From Psychroserpens mesophilus (GTDB taxonomy: Bacteria; Bacteroidota; Bacteroidia; Flavobacteriales; Flavobacteriaceae), in the NCBI RefSeq assembly GCF_000826645.1, contig NZ_JXJP01000001.1:372001-436000 (forward strand): 64,000 nt of DNA. Reading direction: 5' to 3'. Position 1 is the first letter of the stretch. The number at the start of each line of letters is the position of its first letter. Below the pieces are notes generated by a model. The model was not told the origin of the DNA. It did not search any database and was given only the letters and a program-made list of their open reading frames with translations. This document shows, piece by piece, positions 55,022-64,000 of this stretch. Both the position numbers and the translations under genes were made by a program.

Positions 55022-56194
55022 ATGACTTTGACCAGTAAAAAAACAAAAATATTATTTATTGGTCCAACACCACCACCTTATTCTGGTCCTGAATTGAGTA
55101 TGCAACAGTTTTTGGAATCAGAAACCTTGAATGAAGCATTTGATATAAAATTCCTAAAAACAAATTTCAGAAGTGATAATACTAAAAAAGGGAAATTGGA
55201 TATTTCAATGTTAACCAACTTCTTTATTTTCTTTTCCAAACTATTGAAATTATTAATTGGTAATAAAATTCATTGTGTGTATTATCCTATTACGCCAACA
55301 CAAATAGGTTGGATTGGTCGGGATGTTTGGACCATCTTATTAAGCAAATTTTTTGGTGCTAAGGTTATTATTCATTTACGAGGAAGTCATTTTAAATTGA
55401 ATTTTCAACAATTTAATGGTCTGGTGAAAAAACTAATAGGGTTTAGTTTAAGAAAGGTAGATTGCGCGATAGTTCAAGCTAAATATCTTAAAGACCAATT
55501 TGCTCCTTACATAGATACTTCAAAAGTTAGTGTGCTTTATCAGGCTATGGATGTGAACCAATATTCTGATCAATTCGATGTGGAAGTTGAGCAAGGAAAG
55601 ATCCTTGTAATGGGACATATGACTAAAGCCAAAGGCTATACTGATATTTTAAAAATAATTCCTGACCTTTGCCGTGAGTTTCCTTATATAAAGTTTTATT
55701 TTGCAGGAAATATTAGAAGAGGAGAAAGAGGTGTGTTTTACAATCAGTATACAGGAGAAAAAATAGACTATGAAGATCCGTTCGAAGCTGAAAATAAGAT
55801 ATTGAATTCGGCTTATAAAGATAACTATAAAAATCTAGGTATTATTAGTGGAGATGATAAAATGAAGCATTTACAGTCTACAGATATTTTTTTAACAGCC
55901 TCATATTCTGAAGGCTTTTCGAGGTCTTTACTAGAGGCTATGGCCATTGGTAAACCTGCTGTGTTTACACCTGTGGGAGCTCATCGAGAAGTTTATGAAA
56001 ATGGGGTGCATGGATTTTCATTTATTCCAGGAGAATTAGAAAACTTAAAGGGCGCACTAAAAAAGCTATTGTCTAATCCAGACAAACGATCAGAAATTGG
56101 AGCTGAAAATAGAAGGAATGTAGTTTCAAATTTTTCTATAGAAAAGATTGCTCATGATTTTAAAACCATAATTTTAAAAACTTTAGATTCATGA
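55022..56194 (+). CDS. Glycosyltransferase family 4
   Basis: A 390-residue GT-B enzyme starting at the ATG at 55022 (MTLTSKKTKILFIGPTPPPY); an upstream TTG at 54998 would add eight non-conserved residues. Seen: the N-terminal FIGPTPPPYSGPE motif, HLRGSHFKLNF, GHMTKAKGYTDIL and the EX7E donor-binding region SYSEGFSRSLLEAMAIGKPA. It adds a sugar to the polysaccharide repeat unit. The gap to the next gene is 84 bp. Confidence 0.87.
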   Translation: MTLTSKKTKILFIGPTPPPYSGPELSMQQFLESETLNEAFDIKFLKTNFRSDNTKKGKLDISMLTNFFIFFSKLLKLLIGNKIHCVYYPITPTQIGWIGRDVWTILLSKFFGAKVIIHLRGSHFKLNFQQFNGLVKKLIGFSLRKVDCAIVQAKYLKDQFAPYIDTSKVSVLYQAMDVNQYSDQFDVEVEQGKILVMGHMTKAKGYTDILKIIPDLCREFPYIKFYFAGNIRRGERGVFYNQYTGEKIDYEDPFEAENKILNSAYKDNYKNLGIISGDDKMKHLQSTDIFLTASYSEGFSRSLLEAMAIGKPAVFTPVGAHREVYENGVHGFSFIPGELENLKGALKKLLSNPDKRSEIGAENRRNVVSNFSIEKIAHDFKTIILKTLDS

Positions 56195-56278
56195 AACGAG
56201 CATGCCAGAGATTTAAAAGCAAAGGGATGATGAATAGCGAACAGCATGTGTCGTTAAAAAAGTAATAGATATAAACAC

Positions 56279-56737
56279 ATGAAAATAATCATTCGAAAAA
56301 TGGTGCATTATTTAGGGAATCTACTTAGGTTTCTTCAAATGTCATTTCTCAGAGCCTCTGGAGCAAAAATTGGTAAAAACACAATGATTAGTCTTGGAGC
56401 AAAGATTGATGTGAGACGAGGTAAAGTTACCATAGGAGACCATTGTTTAATAACACATGGTTGTTATATATTATCACATGACGGAGCTGCACATATCATA
56501 AATTCAGAAGACAACGGAACAGGATATGTAACGATTGGTGATCATGTGTTTATTGGAGTTAACACCGTTGTAATGCGTAATGTCACCATAGGTAGTCATT
56601 CAATTATTGGCGCAGGATCTGTCGTAAATAAAGACATTCCCGAAGGTGTAGTTGCAGCTGGAAATCCAATTAAAATCTTAAAGGAATTAGAAAAGCCCTA
56701 TAGACCTTTACCAAAGAAACATACAAACGTCTCATGA
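56279..56737 (+). CDS. Hexapeptide-repeat acyltransferase (LbH)
   Basis: A 152-residue protein with repeated left-handed helix motifs (KIGKNTMISLG, KVTIGDHCLITHG, VTIGDHVFIGVNTVVM, VTIGSHSIIGAGSVV) and the VVAAGNPIKIL tail, similar to small sugar O-acetyltransferases. It follows a glycosyltransferase gene and overlaps the start of the polymerase gene by 4 bp, so it belongs to the same operon. The acyl donor and acceptor are unknown. Confidence 0.84.
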   Translation: MKIIIRKMVHYLGNLLRFLQMSFLRASGAKIGKNTMISLGAKIDVRRGKVTIGDHCLITHGCYILSHDGAAHIINSEDNGTGYVTIGDHVFIGVNTVVMRNVTIGSHSIIGAGSVVNKDIPEGVVAAGNPIKILKELEKPYRPLPKKHTNVS

Positions 56738-57969
56738 TTCTAATTCCATTTCTTATTTTTTTGGCGATGATCCTTGCCAGAACCCAAAAAGGGATGTTTG
56801 CCTGTTTGTTGATCATGGTAGCTACAAAATCGATAATCGATGCTTATTGGGATTATCGTTTTGGTCCACTAACTATAATGTCTATCCAAGGCGCTTTAAC
56901 TCCTGTGCTATTTTATAAGATTTTTTATTCAAGGAAAATGTTTCCAAGTATTTGGCTATCTACTGCAAAAATTCATTTTGCAGCCTTGACCTTAGGAGTA
57001 GTTTGGGCATTAGCTTCAAATCCAGTGCCTTCCGCAGAGATTGTAGCATTGAATTTAAATATATTTTTAGCATTCTTTTTAATTCCATTATTGGTAACAG
57101 ACAAAGCACGTCTTAAACAATTATTAATAGCGGTTATGATTTGTGGTATTTTCCCAATGGCTGTAAGTCTATTTCAATTACAAACAGGAGTGATTTTTAG
57201 AGAAAGAACTACAGTGGGTTTATCCCGTTATGTGGGTTTTTATCACGATGGTTTTCCTGTTCGCTTTTATGGTTTAATGTCAATCTTTGCAGTTTTGGTC
57301 TATCAATCAGTGTTTAAAACTAACAACCCTTATTTTAAAGCATTTTTGATTGCTTTGGCAGGAGGAGCTTCGATATCCGTATATTTGGCATTTAGTAAAG
57401 CAGCAGTTGGGATTGTTGTGTTATGGGTAATACTTATTTTATTCTTTTCTAAAACTAAATTAAAACAAGCTGTGCCAATTCTTATTGGTTTTAGTATCCT
57501 TATGCTAGCTTTTGGAAACGTGGTTTTCGATAATATTGAACAACTCTTTAGTAAGGAAACAGGTTACCAGACAGGAGAAGTAAAAGATGCGCGTTACACT
57601 TTGGCTGGTCGTGGTTATATCTGGGAACACTATTGGGACCAATGGCTAAATCACCAAAGTATGTTTTTCCAATGGTTTGGTGATGGTATTAATAGACCAG
57701 TCCACAATGAATTTTTTAGGGTTTTAGTTATTAATGGTATCATTGGTTTAGTCTTATTAATTTTTTTTATTTTTCGTATGTTAAAACATATTTTTCAAAT
57801 TAATAGTCATATTAGAGTTTTTGGGATGATGCTATTTGGAATGTATTTTTTCGACTGTATTGGTTTAGTTCCCGGATCCTATTATTACTATAATATTTTA
57901 GTTTGGGGTTTCTTTGGCTTGCTCTTACTAAGACCTCATTTATTTATGAAACAACAACAACACATTTAA
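56734..57969 (+). CDS. O-antigen polymerase/ligase-like membrane protein (Wzy candidate)
   Basis: A 411-residue polytopic protein with about ten to twelve hydrophobic segments and a large periplasmic loop near 275-320 (residues after GYQTGEVKDARYTLAGRGYI). This is the usual layout of Wzy polymerases and WaaL-type ligases. The segment RYVGFYHDGFPVRFYG in an outer loop is notable. It would link flipped repeat units in the periplasm. The sequence of such proteins is poorly conserved, so polymerase versus ligase cannot be decided. It ends immediately before the oxidoreductase gene. Confidence 0.75.
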   Translation: MILIPFLIFLAMILARTQKGMFACLLIMVATKSIIDAYWDYRFGPLTIMSIQGALTPVLFYKIFYSRKMFPSIWLSTAKIHFAALTLGVVWALASNPVPSAEIVALNLNIFLAFFLIPLLVTDKARLKQLLIAVMICGIFPMAVSLFQLQTGVIFRERTTVGLSRYVGFYHDGFPVRFYGLMSIFAVLVYQSVFKTNNPYFKAFLIALAGGASISVYLAFSKAAVGIVVLWVILILFFSKTKLKQAVPILIGFSILMLAFGNVVFDNIEQLFSKETGYQTGEVKDARYTLAGRGYIWEHYWDQWLNHQSMFFQWFGDGINRPVHNEFFRVLVINGIIGLVLLIFFIFRMLKHIFQINSHIRVFGMMLFGMYFFDCIGLVPGSYYYYNILVWGFFGLLLLRPHLFMKQQQHI

Positions 57970-60108
57970 ATGCAACAATTGACACAAAAATTAGGTTCTG
58001 GCGATATGATTATTCAAGATGTACCTTATCCACAACTTGGAAAAGGTATGGTTATCGTTAAGAATCACTATTCTATCATAAGTGCGGGAACAGAAGGTTC
58101 TACAGTGGTAGCCGCTCGTAAAAGTTTACTCGGAAAAGCTAAAGAACGGCCTCAGCAGGTAAAACAGGTTATTGATACTTTAAAAAAACAAGGTCCTGTT
58201 CAAACGTATAGAGCTGTGATGAAAAAACTGGATGCCTACTCACCATTAGGATACAGTTCAGCAGGTGAAGTTATTGAAGTTGGTGAAGGTGTTACAGAAT
58301 TTGAAGTCGGAGACAAAGTGGCTTGTGCTGGAGCTGGATATGCTAATCATGCTGAAATTGTTTCAGTACCTGTTAATCTATGTGTTAAACTGGATGTAAA
58401 CGCAAATCTTAAAGATGCAGCCTATAATACTTTAGGCGCGATTTCGATGCAAGGTGTTCGTCAGGCCGATTTGCGATTGGGCGAATCTTGTGTGATTATC
58501 GGACTCGGATTACTTGGTCAATTGGCTGCTTTAATTTTAAAAGCGTCTGGAGTAACTGTTATAGGAATCGATGTTTCCGAAGCTGCCGTTAAACAAGCTG
58601 TTGATCATAATGTAGTCGATTTAGGACTTACCCGAAACGCTGCAGGTGCTGAAGAGCAAATACAAAATGCGACGCATGGTTATGGTGCAGATGCTGTAAT
58701 CATTGCAGCTGCGACGTCTAGTCTGGATCCTATTAATTTTGCAGGTGCAATTGCTCGTAAAAAAGGTAAAGTGGTTGTATTAGGTGCTGTACCTACAGGT
58801 TTTGATCGTGATCCGTTCTGGTATCGTAAAGAACTAGAATTGAAAATGGCCTGCTCTTATGGTCCTGGTCGTTATGATTTAAATTACGAAGAAAAAGGAA
58901 TCGATTATCCGTTACCTTATGTACGCTGGACAGAAAAGCGCAACATGGAAGCCTTTCAAAATTTGATTGCAACCAAGCGTATTGATATTGATTACCTCAC
59001 AACACACGAATTTGAGTTTGAAAATGCCAAAGAAGCTTTCGATCTTGTGGTATCAAAAGCCGAACCGTTTACAGGTATTGCGCTTAAATATGATCTGGAT
59101 AAAACAGTTTCAAAATCTAAAATTTCTACGTCTGAAGCCACTCAACTCGGACAAATAAATATTTCTTTTATTGGTGCTGGAAGTTATGCACAGGGAAATT
59201 TGCTGCCTAATATACCAGAAAGTAACGACGTTGGTCGTGTTGGTGTTCTAACCAATACAGGCACAACCTCTAAGCGTGTGGCTGAAAAATTTAAATTTCA
59301 ATTTTGCGCTACAAATGAAGATGACGTTTTAGACGATAAAACAAATACAGTTTTTGTAGCAACACGTCATGATTCTCATGGACCATATGTTTTAAAAAGT
59401 TTAGAAGCGAATAAAAATGTATTCGTTGAAAAGCCTTTGTGTCTTTTAGAATCTGAACTGGAATCTATTATCGACTTACAATCAAAAACCAATAAAGCGG
59501 TTATGGTTGGCTTTAACAGACGGTTTTCTCCTTTAACTGAAAAAATAAAAAAGGCCGTTGGAAATAATCCAATGACCATGATTTATAGAATTAATGCAGG
59601 CGCAATTCCTGGAGATAACTGGATTCAGGATTTAGAAATTGGAGGCGGACGCGTTTTGGGAGAAGTATGTCATTTTATTGACTATTTAACGTATCTCAAC
59701 GGAAGCCTTCCAACAAAAATATCGGCTACAGCACTTCCTGATGCCAATCAATTAAATGATACCTTGAATATTTTAATTCAATTTGAAAATGGATCGTCTG
59801 GTGTTATTGGCTATTATGCTAATGGGTCAAAATCGCTTACTAAAGAATATGTTGAGGTCTTTTCAGCAGGAATGTCAGCAACGCTAAACGACTTTAAAGA
59901 ATTAAAAATTTACGGTAAGGGCAAGCCTAAGAAACATAAAATACTCAACCAGAATAAAGGTCAGAAAGAAATGGTTAACGCATTTGTCAATGGGTTGCTT
60001 ACAGATGGGAAAGCACCAATTCCTTTTGAAGACATCGTTGCTGTAACCAAAGCATCTTTTGGAGTTTTAGAATCTGTAAAACGTGGAGGACAGCAAGTTG
60101 ACATCTAA
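57970..60108 (+). CDS. Two-domain oxidoreductase (zinc alcohol dehydrogenase-like plus Gfo/Idh/MocA)
   Basis: A 712-residue fusion. Residues 1-about 370 form an MDR (medium-chain dehydrogenase) domain with GLGLLGQLAALILKASGV (NAD-binding) and VLGAVPTG. Residues about 395-700 form a Gfo/Idh/MocA domain with FIGAGSYAQGNLLPNI, VEKPLCL and GGRVLGEVCHFIDYL. Such bi-domain proteins occur in polysaccharide loci with heparinase-like or six-hairpin proteins. The substrate is unknown, probably a sugar or uronic acid derivative. It abuts the Wzy candidate gene and overlaps the following gene by 26 bp. Confidence 0.86.
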   Translation: MQQLTQKLGSGDMIIQDVPYPQLGKGMVIVKNHYSIISAGTEGSTVVAARKSLLGKAKERPQQVKQVIDTLKKQGPVQTYRAVMKKLDAYSPLGYSSAGEVIEVGEGVTEFEVGDKVACAGAGYANHAEIVSVPVNLCVKLDVNANLKDAAYNTLGAISMQGVRQADLRLGESCVIIGLGLLGQLAALILKASGVTVIGIDVSEAAVKQAVDHNVVDLGLTRNAAGAEEQIQNATHGYGADAVIIAAATSSLDPINFAGAIARKKGKVVVLGAVPTGFDRDPFWYRKELELKMACSYGPGRYDLNYEEKGIDYPLPYVRWTEKRNMEAFQNLIATKRIDIDYLTTHEFEFENAKEAFDLVVSKAEPFTGIALKYDLDKTVSKSKISTSEATQLGQINISFIGAGSYAQGNLLPNIPESNDVGRVGVLTNTGTTSKRVAEKFKFQFCATNEDDVLDDKTNTVFVATRHDSHGPYVLKSLEANKNVFVEKPLCLLESELESIIDLQSKTNKAVMVGFNRRFSPLTEKIKKAVGNNPMTMIYRINAGAIPGDNWIQDLEIGGGRVLGEVCHFIDYLTYLNGSLPTKISATALPDANQLNDTLNILIQFENGSSGVIGYYANGSKSLTKEYVEVFSAGMSATLNDFKELKIYGKGKPKKHKILNQNKGQKEMVNAFVNGLLTDGKAPIPFEDIVAVTKASFGVLESVKRGGQQVDI

Positions 60109-61303
60109 AATAAATACAAGTTTTTTAAAACTGAAAGCCTATTGTGAATCCGAAAACTTCAAAGGTTGGGATCCTTATGATGGCTTAAACTCTAAAATAT
60201 TTCAGGCCTTACCATTAAAGCACTGGGATTTAGCTCGATTAGCCTGGATTCAGGGTTTTAAAAGGAGTCCTATAAATTTCAGAAAGCTATTATTAGTTCC
60301 GAAAGAACACAATGCTAAAGGCATAGGCCTTTTTCTTTTAGGCTATTGTCGTTTATACAAATTAGCAGAAAGTGGCTGTGAAGATTTTGGAACCAAAGAA
60401 GAAATTCTTAAGCAAATAAATGAAATAACAGACTTATTATTAAGTTTAAGAAGTCAAGGGTATTCTGGTTCAGCTTGGGGTTATAATTTCGATTGGCAAG
60501 CACGACGTTTATTCTTGTTTCCTAAACATACACCAACTGTTGTAGCTACTTGTTTTTGTGTAGAAGCTTTACTCGAAAGCTATGAAATCACTAAAAATGA
60601 AACCGTTTTAAAAGAAACCTTATCTGCTGCAAATTTTGTGTTAAACGACTTGTCAAGAACACCACATGGTAACGGAATTATATTTTCGTACAGCATCAAA
60701 GATGGTAATAATACGGTTATTAATGCGTCTCTGCTTGGTGCGAAAATCTTAAGCTATTCGTATAAATACACTAAAAACCAGGAGCATGCAACTATGGCTA
60801 AGAAGGCTGTTGTTGCGGCTTGTGAATTGCAGGAAGATGATGGCTCCTGGATTTACGGATTACTTCCTGTACAATCCTGGAAAGATAGTTTTCATACAGG
60901 TTTTAATTTAGATGCTATTGAAACCTATCAGCAAAATACTAATGATCTTAGTTTTCAGACGTATATAGAAAAAGGAACAGCGTATTACTTAAAACACTTT
61001 TTCGAAGCGAACGGAATGCCAAAGTATTACCATAATAAAACCTATCCTATTGATATACATTGTCCTGCCCAGGTGATTGTGACCTTGTCTAAACTTAATG
61101 TGTTTCAAAGTCATGAAGCATTATTGTCAAAAGTTTTAGATTGGACAATTGATAACATGCAACACAAAAAAGGCTATTTTTATTACCAGTTAAAAAAGGG
61201 AATGAGTTCAAAAATATCCTATATGAGATGGAGTAATGCGTTTATGTTTAACGCTATGGCACATTTTTTATTAGAAACTAAAACTCAAAAACATGGAAGC
61301 TAA
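60083..61303 (+). CDS. (alpha/alpha)6-barrel-like protein of unknown function
   Basis: A 406-residue protein that begins with a GTG at 60083 (or TTG at 60098), overlapping the end of the oxidoreductase gene; no ATG is available nearby. It is largely helical, with recurring Trp/Tyr motifs (WDLARLAWIQGF, SGSAWGYNFDWQARR, DDGSWIYGLLPVQSW, KKGYFYYQLKKGM) resembling six-hairpin toroid proteins, as in glycoside-processing enzymes. A catalytic role is not demonstrable. It is adjacent to the two-domain oxidoreductase and the GT26 gene. Confidence 0.75.
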   Translation: MEDSKLTSKINTSFLKLKAYCESENFKGWDPYDGLNSKIFQALPLKHWDLARLAWIQGFKRSPINFRKLLLVPKEHNAKGIGLFLLGYCRLYKLAESGCEDFGTKEEILKQINEITDLLLSLRSQGYSGSAWGYNFDWQARRLFLFPKHTPTVVATCFCVEALLESYEITKNETVLKETLSAANFVLNDLSRTPHGNGIIFSYSIKDGNNTVINASLLGAKILSYSYKYTKNQEHATMAKKAVVAACELQEDDGSWIYGLLPVQSWKDSFHTGFNLDAIETYQQNTNDLSFQTYIEKGTAYYLKHFFEANGMPKYYHNKTYPIDIHCPAQVIVTLSKLNVFQSHEALLSKVLDWTIDNMQHKKGYFYYQLKKGMSSKISYMRWSNAFMFNAMAHFLLETKTQKHGS

Positions 61304-61991
61304 GTCGTTGAACGGAGTGATGACCTTTGCTCCAAAGTCTAGAGAAGAGCTTATGCAATATGCATTTGATCATCATAAAATTATGGTGGCTGTTAATGCC
61401 GAAAAAATTCTTCATGCAACAGATGATAGTAGAGCCTTAATTAATAGAAACCTCGGATATCCTGATGGCATTGGAGCAGTTTGGGCACTTCAGAAAAAAG
61501 GAGCTAAACATGTGGTTAAAATTCCAGGATGTGAACTTTGGTTAGATGTGGTTCAAAATTATTACAAGACCAAAACGTTTTATTTGGTTGGAGGAAAGCA
61601 AGAAGTTATTGATGCAACGGTAAAAAAATTACAGACGGAATTTAAAGGCATTAATATATGTAATTACAGAAACGGCTACATTAAAACGCAAGACGAAGAG
61701 CAAGCATTAATTGAAGATATTAAAAAACATAAACCAGATGTGGTTTTTGTGGCCATGGGTTCGCCTAAGCAAGAAAATTTGATGGAAAAAATCCAGCAAT
61801 CGCATCAGGCTGTGTATCAAGGTTTAGGTGGAAGTTATGATGTTTACACAGGTAATGTAAAACGAGCTCCGCAATGGTGGGTAAAAAATAATATGGAATG
61901 GACTTACAGATTGATAAGTCAGCCATCAAGAATAAAACGACAAATACACTTGGTAAGATTTTTTGTAAACTTGCACTTAGGTAAATATTAG
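61293..61991 (+). CDS. WecG/TagA/CpsF-family glycosyltransferase (GT26)
   Basis: A 232-residue protein with the family's ordered motifs: RNLGYPDGIGAVWAL, KIPGCELWLDVV, YLVGGKQEVIDATV, FVAMGSPKQENLM, and the C-terminal GGSYDVYTGNVKRAPQWW with the basic tail. Members transfer ManNAcA-type or GlcNAc-like sugars to a lipid-linked glycan. It overlaps the end of the previous gene by 11 bp and precedes the MBOAT gene by 22 bp. Confidence 0.88.
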   Translation: MEAKSLNGVMTFAPKSREELMQYAFDHHKIMVAVNAEKILHATDDSRALINRNLGYPDGIGAVWALQKKGAKHVVKIPGCELWLDVVQNYYKTKTFYLVGGKQEVIDATVKKLQTEFKGINICNYRNGYIKTQDEEQALIEDIKKHKPDVVFVAMGSPKQENLMEKIQQSHQAVYQGLGGSYDVYTGNVKRAPQWWVKNNMEWTYRLISQPSRIKRQIHLVRFFVNLHLGKY

Positions 61992-62013
61992 AAATTAAGA
62001 ATAGACCGAACAA

Positions 62014-63459
62014 ATGCTATTTAACTCAATTGACTTTGCAATTTTCTTACCGATAGTTTTTGTGCTCTATTGGTTTGTAGTTAATAAGAATTTAAAACTG
62101 CAAAACTTATTAATTGTCATAGCAAGTTATGTGTTTTACGGTTGGTGGGATTGGAGATTTTTGTCATTAATACTATTTAGTACTATAATTGATTATTTGG
62201 TTGGAAGGAGACTTAAAACTGAAAACAATAAAAAAAATAGATTAATATTATTATGGGTTAGTATCCTAGTAAATCTAGGATTTCTTGGCTTCTTTAAATA
62301 TTACAACTTCTTTCTCGACAACTTTGTTTCCGCTTTTTCTTTCTTTGGAACTGAAATCAATGCAAATTCATTAAATATTATTTTACCTGTTGGAATTAGT
62401 TTTTATACGTTTCAAACCTTGAGTTATACTATTGATGTTTATAAAAGAAGATTAGAGCCAACTAAGGACTTTGTAGCCTTTTCTGCGTTTGTCAGTTTCT
62501 TTCCACAATTGGTAGCTGGTCCCATAGAAAGAGCAACACATTTATTACCTCAGTTTTATAAAAAACGACAGTTTGATTATTATAAAGCTGTTGATGGTAT
62601 GCGTCAGATACTTTGGGGATTATTTAAAAAAGTTGTTATTGCCGATAACTGTGCCGAGTTTGCTAACCAAATTTTTAATAATTCAGCAGATTATTCCGGA
62701 AGCACTTTAGTTTTAGGAGCCTTATTTTTTACGTTTCAAATTTATGGTGATTTCTCTGGTTATTCTGATATTGCAATTGGTACATCTCGACTTTTTGGAT
62801 TTGACCTCATGCAGAATTTTAACTTTCCGTACTTTTCTAGAGATATAGCAGAGTTTTGGAGACGTTGGCATATTTCATTATCTACTTGGTTTAGAGATTA
62901 CTTATACATACCATTAGGAGGTAGTCGTGGAGGAACTTTAATGAAAGTAAGAAATACATTTATAATTTTTATAGTCAGTGGGTTTTGGCATGGTGCAAAT
63001 TGGACGTTTGTTGTTTGGGGAACCTTAAATGCAATATATTTTTTACCACTTTTGCTCACTAAGAGTAATAGAAGTAACTTAAATGTCGTTGCACAGGGCA
63101 AAATTTTACCTACTCTTAAGGAGTTTGCTTTAATGGGAATAACTTTTGTTTTAACTGTTTTCGCATGGATATTCTTTAGAGCTGAAAATATCAATCATGC
63201 ATTTCAATATATAGCAGGCATTTTTACACATCCAGAATCATTTTTAGCAATAAGTGTTTATTGGAAATATAAGACAATTCTTGTGCTATTGTCAATTTTT
63301 ATGTTAATAGAATGGGTTGGACGAGAAGGTCAATTCGCAATAGCTCATTTGGGTGAAAAATGGAAGCCAGCATTTAGATACGCAGCTTATTATCTTATAA
63401 TCATTGCTATATTCTGGTTTGGTGGAAAGGAACAACAGTTTATTTATTTTCAATTTTAG
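62014..63459 (+). CDS. MBOAT-family membrane O-acyltransferase (AlgI/DltB-like)
   Basis: A 481-residue polytopic membrane protein with about ten hydrophobic segments. Landmarks are YVFYGWWDWRF, FFKYYNFFLDNF, PVGISFYTFQTLSYTIDVYK, FVSFFPQLVAGPIERA, FSGYSDIAIGTSRLFG and the catalytic-histidine region SGFWHGANWTFVVWG. MBOATs transfer acyl groups from a cytoplasmic donor across the membrane to an extracytoplasmic polymer, as AlgI does for alginate and DltB for teichoic acid. It is followed by an SGNH-like gene, the usual partner of MBOATs. Confidence 0.92.
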   Translation: MLFNSIDFAIFLPIVFVLYWFVVNKNLKLQNLLIVIASYVFYGWWDWRFLSLILFSTIIDYLVGRRLKTENNKKNRLILLWVSILVNLGFLGFFKYYNFFLDNFVSAFSFFGTEINANSLNIILPVGISFYTFQTLSYTIDVYKRRLEPTKDFVAFSAFVSFFPQLVAGPIERATHLLPQFYKKRQFDYYKAVDGMRQILWGLFKKVVIADNCAEFANQIFNNSADYSGSTLVLGALFFTFQIYGDFSGYSDIAIGTSRLFGFDLMQNFNFPYFSRDIAEFWRRWHISLSTWFRDYLYIPLGGSRGGTLMKVRNTFIIFIVSGFWHGANWTFVVWGTLNAIYFLPLLLTKSNRSNLNVVAQGKILPTLKEFALMGITFVLTVFAWIFFRAENINHAFQYIAGIFTHPESFLAISVYWKYKTILVLLSIFMLIEWVGREGQFAIAHLGEKWKPAFRYAAYYLIIIAIFWFGGKEQQFIYFQF

Positions 63460-63465
63460 GTATTT

Positions 63466-64000
63466 ATGAAACGGTTTATAAAAAAAACATTGTTTTTTCC
63501 ATTTGGTTTGATCATATTATATGGAATAATATACTTTTGTTATAATACCTATTTGAATAATAAATTTAGTAATCAAAATGCAGTTTTTATTTGGGGAGAT
63601 TCTCAAGCTTATTACGGTATTGATGTAAAAGAATTATCAAATAAATTAGAAAAAAAGGTATATACTTCAGCAATTCCTGGAGCTGGTATTTACGATTTTT
63701 TATTATTTACTGAGCAGGTTCCAGAAAATTCTGAAGTTATTGTTTCAGTTTCAAAACTTGTTCAAATCCGGAGAAAAGAAAATGATTTTAATCGTACTGG
63801 ATTATCTTTCTGGGCATTAAAAAAAATGTATAATGAAGATTATTCAATTAATGAAATTTATTCAATTATTAAGCTAAACATAAAACCTAAACGAAATATT
63901 TCTGAAACGTCTGAGTTATTTGCTTATTCAGATTCTATGGAAATTGGCTTACCAATATCTCACTTTGAAGATTATTATCGAGAAGTCCCAACTTTTTTAG
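63466..64000 (+). CDS. SGNH/AlgJ-like partner of the MBOAT, 5' part
   Basis: The gene runs off the right edge, with 178 complete codons visible. There is an N-terminal basic start and one membrane segment (about 8-24), then an extracytoplasmic domain beginning VFIWGDSQAYYGIDVKEL. The GDS in that segment, soon after the anchor, fits the catalytic-serine block of SGNH hydrolase-like proteins encoded next to MBOATs (AlgJ/AlgX, DltD). The ATG at 63466 lies 6 bp after the MBOAT stop. The Asp-x-x-His end of the fold lies outside the window, so the call is moderate. Confidence 0.7.
   Translation, partial: MKRFIKKTLFFPFGLIILYGIIYFCYNTYLNNKFSNQNAVFIWGDSQAYYGIDVKELSNKLEKKVYTSAIPGAGIYDFLLFTEQVPENSEVIVSVSKLVQIRRKENDFNRTGLSFWALKKMYNEDYSINEIYSIIKLNIKPKRNISETSELFAYSDSMEIGLPISHFEDYYREVPTFL

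Noticed and set aside
56195-56278. Possible degenerate copy of the 53-bp repeat in the gap before the acyltransferase
   Set aside because: Only loosely similar fragments (AAAGC, GAATAGCG, GCATGT) match; this is too weak to claim homology.

Overview
The window is a chromosomal segment of a low-GC Bacteroidota, most likely a marine member of the Flavobacteriaceae. Signs of this are type IX secretion (T9SS) C-terminal sorting domains, promoters of the TTTG / TAnnTTTG type, start regions without Shine-Dalgarno sequences, a MraY with the family's periplasmic insertion, and a very long FtsZ tail. No genus can be assigned from the sequence alone.

Layout. (1) 1-11412 (+): the 3' part of the division and cell-wall (dcw) operon, murE(partial)-mraY-murD-ftsW-murG-murC-ftsQ-ftsA-ftsZ. 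Two REP-like inverted-repeat elements sit in its two largest early gaps, and a strong terminator follows ftsZ. (2) 11.5-12.35 kb: yqeY, a tRNA-Arg(TCG), its terminator and a 53-bp tandem repeat. (3) 12.34-14.93 kb: a LysR regulator divergent from a small membrane protein, an SbtA-type sodium/bicarbonate permease and a 99-aa unknown protein, probably one bicarbonate-uptake regulon. (4) 15.0-16.5 kb: an MtfA-like M90 zinc peptidase and an outer-membrane barrel protein. (5) 16.6-41.0 kb (-): five large secreted T9SS proteins in tandem with nearly interchangeable ~500-residue C-terminal modules and different N-terminal halves. Within this array are two near-identical 53-aa peptide genes, each directly downstream of a giant T9SS gene. 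One is followed by a kinase-like protein with an apparent PqqD-like N-terminal domain and by a PF14907-type nucleotidyltransferase. This is the best candidate here for an undescribed system, a RiPP-like exported peptide modified before export. (6) 41.7-64.0 kb (+): an exopolysaccharide/capsule locus with a flippase, a polymerase candidate, about eight glycosyltransferases, three hexapeptide acyltransferases, a sulfotransferase, asparagine synthase and a two-domain oxidoreductase. It also holds a DltA-like ligase, a carrier protein, an MBOAT and an SGNH-like protein (cut by the window end), which together could form a Dlt-like decoration pathway.

How it fits together. The left part makes and divides the cell wall. 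The middle part makes surface-anchored, probably adhesive proteins. The right part makes a decorated (acylated, sulfated) surface polysaccharide. T9SS type A proteins are attached to surface lipopolysaccharide in this phylum, so the adhesin array and the polysaccharide locus may both shape the cell surface. All functions are inferred by reading motifs; no database search was run.
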